Shown: in pieces, positions 35,821-46,536 of the stretch
How positions within the stretch are numbered: position 1 is the stretch's first letter
Layout: each line of letters begins with the position of its first letter
Source of the DNA: Neobacillus mesonae
GTDB lineage: Bacteria > Bacillota > Bacilli > Bacillales > Cytobacillaceae
Reading direction: 5' to 3'
Length of the DNA: 64,000 nucleotides
Assembly: GCF_001636315.1 (NCBI RefSeq)
Contig: NZ_KV440949.1
Span: 4,420,084-4,484,083 of the forward strand
The notes under the pieces: generated by a model
What the model was told of the DNA's origin: nothing
Seen by the model: only the letters and a program-made list of their open reading frames with translations
The model's database searches: none
Position numbers and translations under genes: made by a program

Positions 35821-37740
35821 ATGCGTGTTTCCAATGTAACTGTCCGAAAACGGTTATTGATTGCATTAATCACAGGAATTCTTATTTTCTTAATTATTGA
35901 TGTCAGGCTTGGATATGTACAATTTTATTTGGGTGATATGTTGACAGCCCGGGCCAAAGACTCATGGAGCCGAAATATACCTTTTGAACCTGAACGAGGA
36001 AGAATTGTTGACCGTAACGGAATACCATTGGCAACAAATATTAGTGCCCCTACAGTTTGGGTTGTTCCAAGGCAGGTAAAGGACCCGGCGATGACAGCCG
36101 AGAAGCTTGCTTCCGTTCTAAATATGTCAAAAGAAAAGGCATATCGCGAGATCACCCAAAAAGAGCGGATTGTTCGAATCAAAGAAGGCAGGAAAATTTC
36201 CCATGATAAGGCGAAAAAAATTAGAGCTTTAGGCCTGGAAGGAATATATATCGGTGAAGATTCCAAGCGCCATTATCCTAATGGAAGTTATTTATCGCAT
36301 GTCCTTGGCTTTGCCGGAGTGGACAACCAGGGCTTAATGGGCTTGGAGAAATATTATGATAAAGAGCTGAGCGGGGAACGTGGTTCCGTGAAATTTTACG
36401 CGAATGCTAAGGGTGAACGGATGAATGATATGGCAGATGATTATGAACACCCTGCGAACGGCCTTGACCTAAAGCTGACGATTGATTCGAAAATCCAAAC
36501 TATTGTTGAAAGAGAATTGGATATTGCGGAAGCAAAATATAATCCTGATGGTTTAATTGCGATTGCGATGAACCCGAACAATGGTGAAATTTTAGCGATG
36601 TCGTCAAGACCGACATTTGACCCGGCAAAGTTTCAAAGTGTGCCGCAAGAAGTATATAACCGAAATCTTCCAGTATGGATGACCTACGAACCAGGTTCAA
36701 CCTTTAAGATTATTACTCTTGCTGCGGCGTTAGAAGAGGGAAAAGTCAATTTGGAAAAGGAACATTTTCATGATTCCGGTTCTGTCCAGGTTGCCGGCGC
36801 CCGTTTAAAATGCTGGAAAAGAGGCGGTCACGGTGATCAAAGCTTCTTAGAGGTTGTTCAAAACTCGTGCAACCCAGGGTTTGTGGAGTTAGGCGAACGG
36901 CTTGGAAAAGAGAAATTGTTCAAATATATTAAGGATTTTGGATTTGGTCAGAAAACAGGTATCGACCTCCAGGGGGAAGGTACAGGGATTTTGTTTAATA
37001 TGGACCGGGTAGGACCTGTGGAACTAGCGACGACTGCTTTCGGACAAGGTGTTTCCGTTACGCCGATTCAACAGGTGTCTGCCGTTGCTGCGGCGGTAAA
37101 TGGCGGAACCTTATACCAGCCTTTTATTGCTAAGGAATTAATTGATCCGGTGACAAAAGAAGTCGTCATGCGTAACTCACCGGCCGCGAAAAGAAAAGTC
37201 ATATCTGAGAAAACATCTAAAGAAATCCGCCATGCACTTGAAAGTGTAGTTGCCCAAGGGACAGGAGGAAAGGCTTTTGTTGATTCCTATCGTGTTGGAG
37301 GAAAAACAGGGACAGCACAGAAGGCCGAGGGCGGCCGATATTTAGAAAATGAGTTTATTGTATCGTTTATTGGTTTTGCTCCAGCAGATGATCCGCAAAT
37401 CGTCGTATATGTGGCGGTCGATAATCCGAAAGGTGTTCGAGCGTTTGGGGGAACAATCAGTGCGCCGATTGTCGGCAATATCATGAATGACAGCTTAATC
37501 GCGCTGGATGTGGATCCACGGAAAAAACAAATTGAAAAAGAAATCAAGTACCCGGATTCACCATTAATTGAACTGCCGGATTTTGTCGGGCTGAAAAAGA
37601 AAGAACTTCAGGGGCAGCTAGTTAATTTACGAATTGATGCAAGCGGAGAAGGGGATGTTGTTGTCAGCCAATCTCCAGAACCAGGGACTAAAGTAAAAGA
37701 AGGATCAAAAATTAGGCTTTACTTTGGCAGTGGAGACTAA
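35821..37740 (+). CDS. spoVD: Stage V sporulation protein D (SpoVD)
   Basis: Class B PBP of 639 residues that builds the spore cortex together with the SEDS protein SpoVE. One N-terminal anchor, the dimerisation domain (GRIVDRNGIPLATN), the transpeptidase motifs STFK at Ser293, SCN and KTGT from Lys495, and one C-terminal PASTA domain; PBP2B has two. The start at ATG 35821 gives the family N-terminus MRVSNVTVRKRL; its AAAGGAGG ribosome site is unusually far upstream (12 bases). Paralogous to the neighbour pbpB. Confidence 0.96.
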   Translation: MRVSNVTVRKRLLIALITGILIFLIIDVRLGYVQFYLGDMLTARAKDSWSRNIPFEPERGRIVDRNGIPLATNISAPTVWVVPRQVKDPAMTAEKLASVLNMSKEKAYREITQKERIVRIKEGRKISHDKAKKIRALGLEGIYIGEDSKRHYPNGSYLSHVLGFAGVDNQGLMGLEKYYDKELSGERGSVKFYANAKGERMNDMADDYEHPANGLDLKLTIDSKIQTIVERELDIAEAKYNPDGLIAIAMNPNNGEILAMSSRPTFDPAKFQSVPQEVYNRNLPVWMTYEPGSTFKIITLAAALEEGKVNLEKEHFHDSGSVQVAGARLKCWKRGGHGDQSFLEVVQNSCNPGFVELGERLGKEKLFKYIKDFGFGQKTGIDLQGEGTGILFNMDRVGPVELATTAFGQGVSVTPIQQVSAVAAAVNGGTLYQPFIAKELIDPVTKEVVMRNSPAAKRKVISEKTSKEIRHALESVVAQGTGGKAFVDSYRVGGKTGTAQKAEGGRYLENEFIVSFIGFAPADDPQIVVYVAVDNPKGVRAFGGTISAPIVGNIMNDSLIALDVDPRKKQIEKEIKYPDSPLIELPDFVGLKKKELQGQLVNLRIDASGEGDVVVSQSPEPGTKVKEGSKIRLYFGSGD

Positions 37741-37751
37741 TAGTACTAGAA

Positions 37752-37789
37752 AGAGGGCAGGCATTATGAACTATTGCCGCCCTTTTTTC
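37752..37789 (+). terminator. Terminator after spoVD
   Basis: GGGCAGGCA pairs with TTGCCGCCC around a 10-base loop with one bulged base, and six T residues follow. Confidence 0.82.
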
Positions 37790-37914
37790 ATATAAAGTTG
37801 GTGAACAAATAGCAAAAAAATTTATTTTCATGTAAAATAAGGTGGAACTTTCGTCAGGCACATTTTTTGTCAGCCGGCAAAGTGATGTAAGGGCATGAGA
37901 GGATTTGAGAATAA

Positions 37915-39375
37915 ATGAAATTACAACAGCTGCTTAAGTGTTTGCATCCAATAATCCCTTTTAAAGGGGAAGACCCGGAAATTACATCGATTGAAAACGA
38001 TAATCGAAAGGTGCAAAACGGAAGCTTATTTATTTGTATTAAGGGGTATACGGTAGACGGTCATGATTTCGCGTCATCTGCAGTCAAAAATGGTGCTGCA
38101 GCGGTCTTAGCTGAAAGACCGCTGGACATTGACGTTCCGGTAGTAGTCGTAAAAGATACCAATAGGGCGATGGCGGTATTAGCAGATGCCTTTTTCGGGC
38201 AGCCAACGCAACAGCTGCGATTAATTGGAATCACCGGCACAAATGGAAAAACAACAACGAGTCATTTGATTGAAAAAATACTTGCTGACCGCGGTCAAAA
38301 AACTGGGCTAATTGGAACCATGTATACGAAAATAGGTGAGAAAACGATTGAAACGAAAAATACAACTCCAGAAAGCTTAACCCTGCAAAAAACCTTTCAC
38401 CAAATGGTCGAGGAAGGTGTTGAAACAGCAGTTATGGAGGTATCTTCGCATGCCTTGGATTTAGGCAGAGTCCACGGATGTGATTATGATGTTGCCGTGT
38501 TCACCAATCTGACCCAGGACCATCTGGATTACCATAAAACAATGGAAGAATATAAGCGGGCAAAAAGCTTATTGTTCTCTCAGCTTGGCAATTCGTATGA
38601 GGTCGGCCGGCCTAAATTTGCTATTTTAAATGCCGATGATGCTGCCTCTGCGATGTTTAAACGTTCAACAGCTGCACATGTGTATACATATGGAATTGAA
38701 GAAAAGGCAGATTTACAGGCGGTCAATATTCAAATGACTTCCTCTGGAACGAGCTTTGATCTCGTCATTGGCCAGGAACAATATCGTGTTGAACTTCAGC
38801 TGATTGGCAAATTCAGCATCTATAATGTATTGGCGGCCTTATCAGCAGCCGTTGTTTCAGATGTACCGATTCATGAGGCCATTACCTCAATAGAAGCGGT
38901 AAAAGGGGTTGCAGGACGATTTGAACTCGTAAATGCGGGTCAGAACTTCACTGTCATCGTGGATTATGCGCATACGCCTGATAGTCTTGAAAATGTTTTA
39001 AAAACCATTCAGCATTTTGCAAACAAAAAGGTTTTTGTCGTAGTTGGATGCGGCGGCGACAGGGATCGGACTAAACGTCCGTTAATGGCGCAAATTGCCT
39101 GCCGTTATGCGTCCAATCCAATCTTTACTTCTGATAATCCAAGAAGCGAGGAACCAATGGCAATTCTTAAGGAGATGGAAGCAGGGGTCCAAGGTGAGGA
39201 TTATATTGTTATTGAGGATCGTAAGGAAGCAATTCATACGGCTATAAAACAGGCAGAAGCCGGTGATGTTGTATTAATTGCTGGGAAAGGTCATGAAACT
39301 TATCAACAGATTGGTAACGTAATTCATGATTTTGATGACCGGCTTGTCGCAAGGGAAGCGATTGAGGAGAGATAA
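37915..39375 (+). CDS. murE: UDP-MurNAc-L-Ala-D-Glu:meso-DAP ligase
   Basis: Adds the third stem-peptide residue to the peptidoglycan precursor in the cytoplasm. The 486 residues show the three Mur-ligase domains: N-terminal ([23 protein letters not shown]), central ATPase ([15 protein letters not shown]) and C-terminal with DNPRSEEP; the DNPR motif marks meso-diaminopimelate specificity. ATG 37915 follows GAGAGGAT. It is separated from the next gene by two bases. Confidence 0.97.
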   Translation: MKLQQLLKCLHPIIPFKGEDPEITSIENDNRKVQNGSLFICIKGYTVDGHDFASSAVKNGAAAVLAERPLDIDVPVVVVKDTNRAMAVLADAFFGQPTQQLRLIGITGTNGKTTTSHLIEKILADRGQKTGLIGTMYTKIGEKTIETKNTTPESLTLQKTFHQMVEEGVETAVMEVSSHALDLGRVHGCDYDVAVFTNLTQDHLDYHKTMEEYKRAKSLLFSQLGNSYEVGRPKFAILNADDAASAMFKRSTAAHVYTYGIEEKADLQAVNIQMTSSGTSFDLVIGQEQYRVELQLIGKFSIYNVLAALSAAVVSDVPIHEAITSIEAVKGVAGRFELVNAGQNFTVIVDYAHTPDSLENVLKTIQHFANKKVFVVVGCGGDRDRTKRPLMAQIACRYASNPIFTSDNPRSEEPMAILKEMEAGVQGEDYIVIEDRKEAIHTAIKQAEAGDVVLIAGKGHETYQQIGNVIHDFDDRLVAREAIEER

Positions 39376-39377
39376 AC

Positions 39378-39827
39378 ATGTATTTGGCGTCAACAGATTT
39401 AGCCATATTATTTCCTGACAAACAAGGAATTAAGGACGATATTTTATTCCAAATAGTTTCCGATCAGGCGAATGTATTGCAGCCGAAAGGATTGTTTATC
39501 CCGCTTAATAATCAGCAGGATAAGCTGATTGAGGCTATTGCAAATGGAGCCGTAGCAGCTATTTGGACACAGGGAGAATGCCTTCCGTCCTATACGCCAA
39601 ATCATTTCCCAGTGTTTTTTACCGCTGATTTGGCGGAAGCGGTAAACAAGCTGCTGCAGTTTTATTTAGAATATGTAAACGGAGAAAAAAATCACAAAAT
39701 GGATACTACTAACTTTATTTTTTCAAATAAAAAACTTCTTAATAAAAATAATGAAACATATGATATTGCAGTAATGGTAAATAAAATCGCTGAAGTAAAA
39801 GCTAGAAATTCAGAAAGGAGGGGGTAA
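39378..39827 (+). CDS. Stand-alone Mur-ligase N-terminal-like domain protein
   Basis: A protein of 149 residues between murE and mraY, the place where many bacteria carry murF. By eye, residues 24-98 resemble only the N-terminal (UDP-binding) domain of MurE and Mur[10 protein letters not shown] aligns with the KPGDLFIAL motif, [11 protein letters not shown] with the KGAVA motif, then [20 protein letters not shown]. There is no ATP-binding GTNGKT and no C-terminal domain, so it cannot be a ligase alone. The rest (105-149) is polar. It keeps its ribosome site (GGAGAG) and a clean frame inside the operon, which argues against a fresh pseudogene. B. subtilis has no gene here. Function unknown. 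Confidence 0.8.
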   Translation: MYLASTDLAILFPDKQGIKDDILFQIVSDQANVLQPKGLFIPLNNQQDKLIEAIANGAVAAIWTQGECLPSYTPNHFPVFFTADLAEAVNKLLQFYLEYVNGEKNHKMDTTNFIFSNKKLLNKNNETYDIAVMVNKIAEVKARNSERRG

Positions 39828-39828
39828 T

Positions 39829-40803
39829 ATGCTGGAGCAGGTTATCTTTTTCCCAATTATTATGGCATTTCTCATTTCTGTTTTACTTTCGCCAGTATTT
39901 ATTCCCTTCTTACGCAGGTTGAAATTTGGACAAAGCATTCGTGAAGAAGGACCTAAATCACATCAAAAAAAATCAGGAACCCCTACAATGGGCGGTATTA
40001 TTTTTTTATTTTCGATTGTGATTACGACGATTGTGATGACCGGAAAATTTTCTGAGCCGACCGTAAAAACGTATTTACTGCTGCTGGTTACACTTGGTTT
40101 TGGATTACTCGGCTTTTTAGATGATTTTATTAAAGTGGTAATGAAAAGAAATTTGGGACTCACATCAAGACAAAAGCTGTTGGGGCAGATTATTATTTCC
40201 GGTATTTTTTATTTAGTCTATAAACAAATGAATTTTTCTACCGAAATTAATATTCCATTTACGGATTCAAGCATTGATTTAGGCTGGTTTTTTGTCTTAT
40301 TCATTATATTTTGGCTGGTTGGTTTTTCTAATGCCGTCAACTTGACGGACGGACTTGACGGATTGGTGTCAGGCACTGCGGCGATCGCCTTTGGAGCCTT
40401 TGCTGTTCTTGCCTGGAGTCAATCACAAATGGAGATTGCCATTTTTTCTGTAGCGGTGGTGGGTGCTGTTCTTGGCTTTTTAGTGTTTAATGCTCACCCT
40501 GCCAAGGTGTTTATGGGCGATACCGGGTCGCTGGCACTCGGCGGGGCAATTGCCACAATTGCCATATTGACGAAGCTGGAGCTGCTGCTAATCATTATTG
40601 GCGGTGTGTTTGTCATTGAGACATTATCTGTAATCCTTCAGGTTGCATCGTTTAAAACGACAGGTAAGCGAATTTTCCGGATGAGCCCGCTTCATCATCA
40701 TTACGAGCTAATTGGCTGGTCTGAATGGAGAGTCGTTGTCACTTTTTGGAGTGTAGGATTAATCCTTGCCATTTTAGGAATCTATATCGAGGTGTGGTTG
40801 TAA
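39829..40803 (+). CDS. mraY: Phospho-MurNAc-pentapeptide transferase
   Basis: Ten-helix membrane enzyme that attaches the MurNAc-pentapeptide phosphate to undecaprenyl phosphate, making lipid I. The 324 residues include catalytic and substrate motifs: [18 protein letters not shown] (Asp-rich), [15 protein letters not shown], and [11 protein letters not shown], and the C-terminal [11 protein letters not shown]. Strong AAAGGAGGGGG ribosome site. Confidence 0.97.
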   Translation: MLEQVIFFPIIMAFLISVLLSPVFIPFLRRLKFGQSIREEGPKSHQKKSGTPTMGGIIFLFSIVITTIVMTGKFSEPTVKTYLLLLVTLGFGLLGFLDDFIKVVMKRNLGLTSRQKLLGQIIISGIFYLVYKQMNFSTEINIPFTDSSIDLGWFFVLFIIFWLVGFSNAVNLTDGLDGLVSGTAAIAFGAFAVLAWSQSQMEIAIFSVAVVGAVLGFLVFNAHPAKVFMGDTGSLALGGAIATIAILTKLELLLIIIGGVFVIETLSVILQVASFKTTGKRIFRMSPLHHHYELIGWSEWRVVVTFWSVGLILAILGIYIEVWL

Positions 40804-42156
40804 TTGAAGCAGATAAAGACTTATCATCATAAAAAAATTCTCGTATTAGGTTTGGCCAAAAGCGGTGTAACGGCTGCTTCCTTGCTACATAAGCTTGGTG
40901 CTTTTGTCACCGTCAATGATAAAAAGCCTTTTTCAGAAAATCCGGAGGCACAAGGACTCTTGGAACAAGGGATCAAAGTGATTTGCGGTGAGCACCCAAT
41001 TGAACTTTTAGACGAAGGGTTCGAGCTGATTGTAAAAAATCCCGGAATTCCATATGAAAACCCAATAATCCAAAGTGCAATTGAAAAAGGAATACCGGTT
41101 ATAACTGAAGTAGAGCTCGCTTATCAAATATCTGAAGCGCCTTTTATTGGTATAACCGGTACAAACGGAAAAACGACGACAACAACACTGCTTTATGAAA
41201 TGATGAAGGCAGGAAATAAAAGACCATTAATTGCCGGGAATATCGGCACGGTTGCTTCTGGTGTCGCGGAACAAGCAGCAAAGGAAGATACTATTGTCAT
41301 CGAATTATCTTCCTTTCAATTGATGGGAATAAAAACGTTTAATCCGCGGATCGCGATTATTACAAATATTTATGATGCCCACCTTGACTACCATGGAAGC
41401 AAAGAGGCTTATATTGCAGCAAAAGCGAATATTACTCAAAATCAAACCGAAGCTGAATATTTAATTATCAATGCGGACCAAGAGGAAACGATGGAAATCG
41501 CGCGACACTCTGATGCCAAAATTATCCCATTCTCAGCAAAAAGAGTATTGGAAGATGGGGCATTTATTCAGGATGGATGGATTTGCTTTAATGATGAAAA
41601 AGTGATGCCAATAGCTGAAATTGCATTGCCAGGCACACATAATCTTGAAAATATTTTATCGGCCGTTGCCGCTGTAAAGCTATCCGGTGTCGATAATCAT
41701 GCCATTCATGAAATATTGACGACCTTTACGGGTGTCAGGCACCGTCTTCAATTCGTAGCAGAAGTGTCTGGAAGGAAATTCTATAATGATTCCAAAGCAA
41801 CCAATATTTTAGCGACAATCAACGCGCTTGCCGCATTTAACAGCCCGATTGTGCTCCTTGCCGGAGGGCTGGATCGCGGGAATGAATTTGATGAACTAAT
41901 TCCTTTTTTGAAGAATGTAAAAGCAATGATTACTTTTGGGCAGACTGCCCCTAAACTAGAACGAGTTGGTAAATTAGCGGGAATAAATGTAATGGAGCGT
42001 GTCGATAATGTTGACAAGGCCGTTCCTGCTGCATTAGCTTATTCACAGCCAGGTGACGTTATTTTGTTATCTCCTGCCTGCGCCAGCTGGGATCAATATA
42101 AAACTTTTGAAGTCAGGGGAGACATTTTTATCGAAGCGGTGCATAAGCTTAAATAG
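40804..42156 (+). CDS. murD: UDP-MurNAc-L-alanine:D-glutamate ligase
   Basis: Cytoplasmic Mur ligase that adds D-glutamate. The 450 residues have the Rossmann-like N-terminus (KILVLGLAKSGVTAASLL), the ATP loop [15 protein letters not shown], and the C-terminal SPACASWDQYKTFEVRGD. TTG 40804 immediately follows the mraY stop codon. Confidence 0.97.
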   Translation: MKQIKTYHHKKILVLGLAKSGVTAASLLHKLGAFVTVNDKKPFSENPEAQGLLEQGIKVICGEHPIELLDEGFELIVKNPGIPYENPIIQSAIEKGIPVITEVELAYQISEAPFIGITGTNGKTTTTTLLYEMMKAGNKRPLIAGNIGTVASGVAEQAAKEDTIVIELSSFQLMGIKTFNPRIAIITNIYDAHLDYHGSKEAYIAAKANITQNQTEAEYLIINADQEETMEIARHSDAKIIPFSAKRVLEDGAFIQDGWICFNDEKVMPIAEIALPGTHNLENILSAVAAVKLSGVDNHAIHEILTTFTGVRHRLQFVAEVSGRKFYNDSKATNILATINALAAFNSPIVLLAGGLDRGNEFDELIPFLKNVKAMITFGQTAPKLERVGKLAGINVMERVDNVDKAVPAALAYSQPGDVILLSPACASWDQYKTFEVRGDIFIEAVHKLK

Positions 42157-42253
42157 AGGCTTGTACCATAAGAAGCAAAAAGCGCTTGAGCAAAACAGCT
42201 TAGATTGGATTGGTGCATGATAGCCTGAAAACTTGTTAGTTGAGGTGTATAGT

Positions 42254-43354
42254 GTGCCGACAAAGAGAACAACTCCCGACTTTATTTTAATGATTGTAAC
42301 CTTTACACTGCTCGCGATAGGACTCATTATGGTGTATAGTGCAAGCGCAATTTGGGCGGAATATAAATTTCATGATTCTTTTTTCTTTGCCAAACGGCAG
42401 ACGCTGTTTGCTGTGGTTGGAGTAGTTGCGATGTTTTTTATCATGAACATTAACTATTTGACATGGAGAACATGGTCGAAAACAATTTTAATTGTTTGTT
42501 TTGTCCTTTTGATTCTTGTACTGATTCCCGGTATTGGAAATGTTCGTAATGGTTCAAGAAGCTGGATCGGGGTTGGCGCTTTCTCGATTCAACCCTCTGA
42601 ATTCATGAAGCTTGCGATGATTGCCTTTCTTGCCAAATATCTTTCAGAACGGCAAAAGCTGATTACTTCCTTTAAAAAAGGTCTGGTCCCGTCACTCGGG
42701 CTAGCCTTTCTCGCTTTTGCGATGATCATGCTGCAGCCCGATTTAGGAACAGGCACTGTCATGATGGGAACGTGTGTAGTCATGATTTTTATCGCGGGTG
42801 CAAGGGTTAGCCATTTTGCTTTCTTAGGATTATTAGGAGTTGCTGGTTTTGTTGGACTGATTGCGTCCGCCCCGTATCGAATTAAACGGATTACGTCGTT
42901 CCTTGATCCCTGGTCGGACCCGCTGGGAAGCGGCTTTCAAATTATTCAGTCGCTTTATGCAATTGGACCGGGCGGTTTGTTCGGTCTAGGACTAGGAGAG
43001 AGCAGACAAAAGTTTTTTTATCTGCCGGAACCGCAAACGGATTTTATCTTTGCAATACTCTCTGAAGAGTTAGGCTTTATTGGCGGCTCATTTATAATTC
43101 TTTTATTTGCTTTGCTTTTATGGCGGGGAATCCGGATTGCTTTAGGGGCTCCTGATTTATATGGCAGCTTCCTTGCCGTAGGAATTATTGCGATGGTGGC
43201 AATTCAAGTGATGATCAATATTGGCGTAGTTACCGGACTAATGCCGGTTACGGGGATTACTCTTCCCTTTCTAAGCTACGGTGGATCGTCGTTGACACTA
43301 ATGCTGATGGCGATTGGTGTTCTCCTGAATATTAGCCGTTATTCAAGATACTGA
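42254..43354 (+). CDS. spoVE: Stage V sporulation protein E (SEDS glycosyltransferase)
   Basis: SEDS-family glycan polymerase, 366 residues and ten helices, partner of SpoVD in spore cortex synthesis. Motifs include GLIMVYSASAIWAEYKF, GSRSWIGVGAFSIQPSEFMKL, MLQPDLGTGTVM and GPGGLFGLGLGESRQKFFYLPEPQTDF. GTG 42254, six bases after a GAGGTG site, gives the family N-terminus; the frame's earlier TTG at 42233 does not. Its nearness to spoVD, apart from the intervening mur genes, matches B. subtilis. The 97-bp gap after murD has no clear promoter to my eye. Confidence 0.95.
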   Translation: MPTKRTTPDFILMIVTFTLLAIGLIMVYSASAIWAEYKFHDSFFFAKRQTLFAVVGVVAMFFIMNINYLTWRTWSKTILIVCFVLLILVLIPGIGNVRNGSRSWIGVGAFSIQPSEFMKLAMIAFLAKYLSERQKLITSFKKGLVPSLGLAFLAFAMIMLQPDLGTGTVMMGTCVVMIFIAGARVSHFAFLGLLGVAGFVGLIASAPYRIKRITSFLDPWSDPLGSGFQIIQSLYAIGPGGLFGLGLGESRQKFFYLPEPQTDFIFAILSEELGFIGGSFIILLFALLLWRGIRIALGAPDLYGSFLAVGIIAMVAIQVMINIGVVTGLMPVTGITLPFLSYGGSSLTLMLMAIGVLLNISRYSRY

Positions 43355-43358
43355 CGTA

Positions 43359-43390
43359 AGCCCTGTTTTTGTGCAGGGTTCTTTTTATTT
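43359..43390 (+). terminator. Terminator after spoVE
   Basis: AGCCCTG and CAGGGTT form a 7-bp stem with TTTTTGTG as loop and a CTTTTTATTT tail. Confidence 0.82.
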
Positions 43391-43498
43391 GAGATATACG
43401 CAAATTTCATTACATTTCCGTAACATTATTTTTTCATAGGCTTTTTTTCCTTTGTTTTTATAGTAGAATGTGTTTAGCAGAGTTTTAGGGGTGAAAGA

Positions 43499-44602
43499 AT
43501 GAAGATTGCAGTCAGCGGCGGCGGTACAGGAGGACATATTTATCCTGCGCTCGCCCTTATTAGAGAAATTCAAAAACTAGATAAAGAAGCAGAGTTTTTA
43601 TACATAGGAACGCAAAATGGATTGGAAAGCAAGCTTGTACCGCGTGAAAATATACCGTTTAAGTCTATTTATATCACTGGATTTAAACGAAAGCTTTCCT
43701 TCGATAATATTAAAACGATCTTTCGCTTCCTTAAGGGAGTAAAAGATAGCAAGAAATATTTGAAAGAATTCAAGCCGGATGTTGTCATTGGAACCGGTGG
43801 TTATGTGTGCGGACCCGTGGTTTATGCGGCTGCTAAGCTCGGTATTCCAACGATTATCCATGAACAAAACAGCGTTCCGGGACTTACAAATAAGTTTTTA
43901 AGCCGTTACGTGAACAAGATTGCCATCTGTTTCGATGAGGCTAAGCAATTTTTCCCAGCCAACAAGACCGTTTTTACGGGGAACCCGCGTGCTTCTGAGG
44001 TACTTGGGAAAGATGGGATTAAAGGCCGGCTTTCAGCTGGGCTAAGTACAACAAAGCCCGCGGTATTAATTTTTGGCGGAAGCCGCGGGGCAAGGCCGAT
44101 TAATGAAGCAGTGGTGAAAGGATTTACGGAATTTTCCGGTAAGCCTTACCAAGTTCTTTATGTAACTGGAGATGCCCATTTTGAAGATGTCAAAAAGGAA
44201 GCGGAGCTTGTTGGAAATCCAGACAATGTGGTGATCAAGCCGTTTATTCATAATATGCCGGAGATTCTTGCCGGTATGGATTTAGTTGTATCAAGGGCGG
44301 GAGCAACTACGCTTGCGGAGTTAACTTCACTTGGAATTCCAAGCATTTTAATTCCGAGTCCTTATGTCACAAACAATCACCAAGAAAAAAACGCTCGTTC
44401 TCTTAGTGATCACGGGGCAGCAGAGCTTTTACTGGAAAAAGATTTAACCAGCAATACTTTAATCGGACATATTGATCGAATCATGTTAAATAAACAAACA
44501 AATGAGGAAATGAAGCTTCAGTCTAAGAAAATGGGTGTTCCGGATTCGGCATCAAGACTTTACAAAGTTATAGAACAGCTGATAAAAGAAAATCAAAAGT
44601 AG
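43499..44602 (+). CDS. murG: UDP-GlcNAc:lipid I GlcNAc transferase MurG
   Basis: Peripheral membrane GT28 glycosyltransferase that converts lipid I to lipid II. The 367 residues contain [17 protein letters not shown] (glycine-rich loop 1), [14 protein letters not shown] (loop 2), [31 protein letters not shown] (loop 3), and the UDP-GlcNAc site [22 protein letters not shown]. Preceded by AGGGGTGAAAG. Confidence 0.97.
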   Translation: MKIAVSGGGTGGHIYPALALIREIQKLDKEAEFLYIGTQNGLESKLVPRENIPFKSIYITGFKRKLSFDNIKTIFRFLKGVKDSKKYLKEFKPDVVIGTGGYVCGPVVYAAAKLGIPTIIHEQNSVPGLTNKFLSRYVNKIAICFDEAKQFFPANKTVFTGNPRASEVLGKDGIKGRLSAGLSTTKPAVLIFGGSRGARPINEAVVKGFTEFSGKPYQVLYVTGDAHFEDVKKEAELVGNPDNVVIKPFIHNMPEILAGMDLVVSRAGATTLAELTSLGIPSILIPSPYVTNNHQEKNARSLSDHGAAELLLEKDLTSNTLIGHIDRIMLNKQTNEEMKLQSKKMGVPDSASRLYKVIEQLIKENQK

Positions 44603-44664
44603 CCCAATTTCAATTCTTGCATAAATTAAAATTAGACGGATGGATGAAAGTAAGGGTGATATTT

Positions 44665-45573
44665 ATGAATGAAATTATAAAGGAGTTAGAAGCTTTAAAT
44701 GTCGGGAAAGTAAAGCGTGATGAACCGCTTGCAAACCACACGACAATTAAAATTGGCGGGCCTGCCGATCTGTTTATTGAACCATCATCAGTTGATAATC
44801 TAAAAAAGGTAATGACTGTTGTTGAAAAACACAATTTAAATTGGCGGGCAATTGGCCGTGGCTCTAACCTGTTGGTTTCTGATAAAGGAATTGAAGGTGT
44901 TGTAATTAAACTTGGCCAAGGTTTAGACCATTTAGAAATAAATGGGACTGAAATCATAGCAGGCGGAGGTCACTCGCTTGTTAGCTTATCAACTTTGATC
45001 AGCCGCAAAGGACTTTCAGGACTGGAGTTTGCCAGCGGCATCCCCGGGTCTGTCGGCGGGGCAGTCTACATGAATGCTGGGGCGCATGGGTCAGATATTA
45101 GTAACATTTTAACAAGGGCCCATATATTATTTAATGATGGATCTATGGAATGGCTTACCAATGAAGAAATGGAGTTCTCATACCGAACTTCCATTCTGCA
45201 GAAAAAACGCCCGGGTATTGTAGTTGAGGCAGTGTTTCAATTGACTGAAGGCGAACGTACTGAAATTGTTGCTTTAATGCAAAAAAATAAAGATTATCGT
45301 AAAGTTACGCAGCCATGGAACTTTCCATGTGCAGGAAGTATTTTCCGTAACCCGCTGCCAAACTATGCCGGCAAGTTAGTTGAGATAGCCGGTTTAAAAG
45401 GCTACAAAATCGGCGGAGCTGAAATTTCCCAAATGCACGGGAATTTCATCGTTAATGCTGGAAATGCAACCGCAGGTGACGTGCTGGCTCTTATCGAGCA
45501 TGTCAAGGATACAATCTACAGTTTATACCAAATCAAAATGGAAACTGAGGTTGAAATTATTGGCAGAAGGTAA
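44665..45573 (+). CDS. murB: UDP-N-acetylenolpyruvoylglucosamine reductase
   Basis: FAD enzyme that reduces UDP-GlcNAc-enolpyruvate to UDP-MurNAc. The 302 residues are of the type II class: [55 protein letters not shown], and [17 protein letters not shown]. The in-frame start at 44617 is rejected for ATG 44665, which follows AAGGGTGAT. Confidence 0.96.
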   Translation: MNEIIKELEALNVGKVKRDEPLANHTTIKIGGPADLFIEPSSVDNLKKVMTVVEKHNLNWRAIGRGSNLLVSDKGIEGVVIKLGQGLDHLEINGTEIIAGGGHSLVSLSTLISRKGLSGLEFASGIPGSVGGAVYMNAGAHGSDISNILTRAHILFNDGSMEWLTNEEMEFSYRTSILQKKRPGIVVEAVFQLTEGERTEIVALMQKNKDYRKVTQPWNFPCAGSIFRNPLPNYAGKLVEIAGLKGYKIGGAEISQMHGNFIVNAGNATAGDVLALIEHVKDTIYSLYQIKMETEVEIIGRR

Positions 45574-45604
45574 GAAGAAATAGGCACAAAATGTACAAAT
45601 TTTG

Positions 45605-45638
45605 TGTTATAATAACTGATAATATTATCGGTTATTAT
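45605..45638 (+). promoter_or_regulatory. Extended -10 promoter overlapped by a 30-bp palindrome, upstream of divIB
   Basis: TGTTATAAT at 45605-45613 is an extended -10. Over its end and start point lies a 30-bp near-perfect palindrome (45609-45638, one mismatched pair), preceded by an 8-bp inverted repeat (45585-45592 with 45599-45606). The layout suggests an operator or RNA structure; no regulator is identified. Confidence 0.5.
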
Positions 45639-45640
45639 CC

Positions 45641-45690
45641 AGAGAAAAGGCATGACGGCATGATTCATCGTGCCGTTGTTTTCTCTTTTT
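45641..45690 (+). terminator. Terminator or attenuator between murB and divIB
   Basis: ACGGCATGA and TCGTGCCGT form a stem with a 4-base loop, extended by flanking GAGAAAA and TTTTCTC, and followed by TTTTT. It lies downstream of the extended -10 promoter at 45605, so it could end murB or act as a leader attenuator for divIB. Confidence 0.7.
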
Positions 45691-45765
45691 ATGACCGGCT
45701 TCTATAAATATGGACAAGCTATTGAATTGATTTTTGTGTACCACTTGTAAGGTGGAGGAATTTTT

Positions 45766-46536
45766 ATGGAAAACGGGAAAATTGTTGCACTTGAAGACCG
45801 CATACCCAAATTAAAGGAGCAAAGGCGCCGAAAAGCGAATAGACGGCTTGTAATCTTGTTGGTATTGTTTTTTATCATGATTGCGGCCATTGCTTATACA
45901 CAATCACCCTTAAGCCATGTCAAAACAATCATGGTGAAAGGCAATGAAGTTTATACAAATAAAGAAATTATACGGAAAAGCAGTCTGACAAATCATTCGA
46001 ATATTTGGAAAGTGAACCAAAAGAAGATTGCTCGAGACATCGAGAAATTGTCGGAGGTAAAAAGTGCTGAGGTTATGGTTCATTGGCCGAACACCATTGT
46101 GATTACAGTCAAGGAATTTAAAAGAATTGCTTATTTGAAAAAGGAGCAAGATTATATTCCGGTAATGGATAATGGTAAGCTATTAAATAACAAAAAATCT
46201 CAAATCATACCGGTTAATTCTCCGATTCTATTTGAATTTAAAGAAGGGCCAGCCCTTATTGAATTGATTAAAAGCTTAGAAACTCTTCCTGCGGAAATTA
46301 TTAATTCAATTTCCGAAATCCATTATACTCCAACAAAAACAGACCCTTATCATATTTCCTTATTTATGAATGATGGCTTTGAGGTTAGTGCGACGTTAAG
46401 AAGTTTTTCGCAAAAAATGATACATTATCCATCCATCATAAGCCAACTAGATCCCAATAAAAAAGGAATTATCGATTTAGAAGTTGGTTCATATTTCAAG
46501 GCCTTTGAAGAAGCGGAGGGAAAAGAGGGTGAATAG
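45766..46536 (+). CDS. divIB: Cell division protein DivIB (FtsQ)
   Basis: Bitopic divisome protein of 256 residues: a basic cytoplasmic N-terminus, one transmembrane helix (VILLVLFFIMIAAIAY), then the POTRA domain (LSHVKTIMVKGNEVYTNKEI) and the beta domain (WPNTIVITVKEFKRIAYL). It scaffolds FtsL, DivIC and PBP2B. Its stop abuts the next start codon. Confidence 0.94.
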   Translation: MENGKIVALEDRIPKLKEQRRRKANRRLVILLVLFFIMIAAIAYTQSPLSHVKTIMVKGNEVYTNKEIIRKSSLTNHSNIWKVNQKKIARDIEKLSEVKSAEVMVHWPNTIVITVKEFKRIAYLKKEQDYIPVMDNGKLLNNKKSQIIPVNSPILFEFKEGPALIELIKSLETLPAEIINSISEIHYTPTKTDPYHISLFMNDGFEVSATLRSFSQKMIHYPSIISQLDPNKKGIIDLEVGSYFKAFEEAEGKEGE

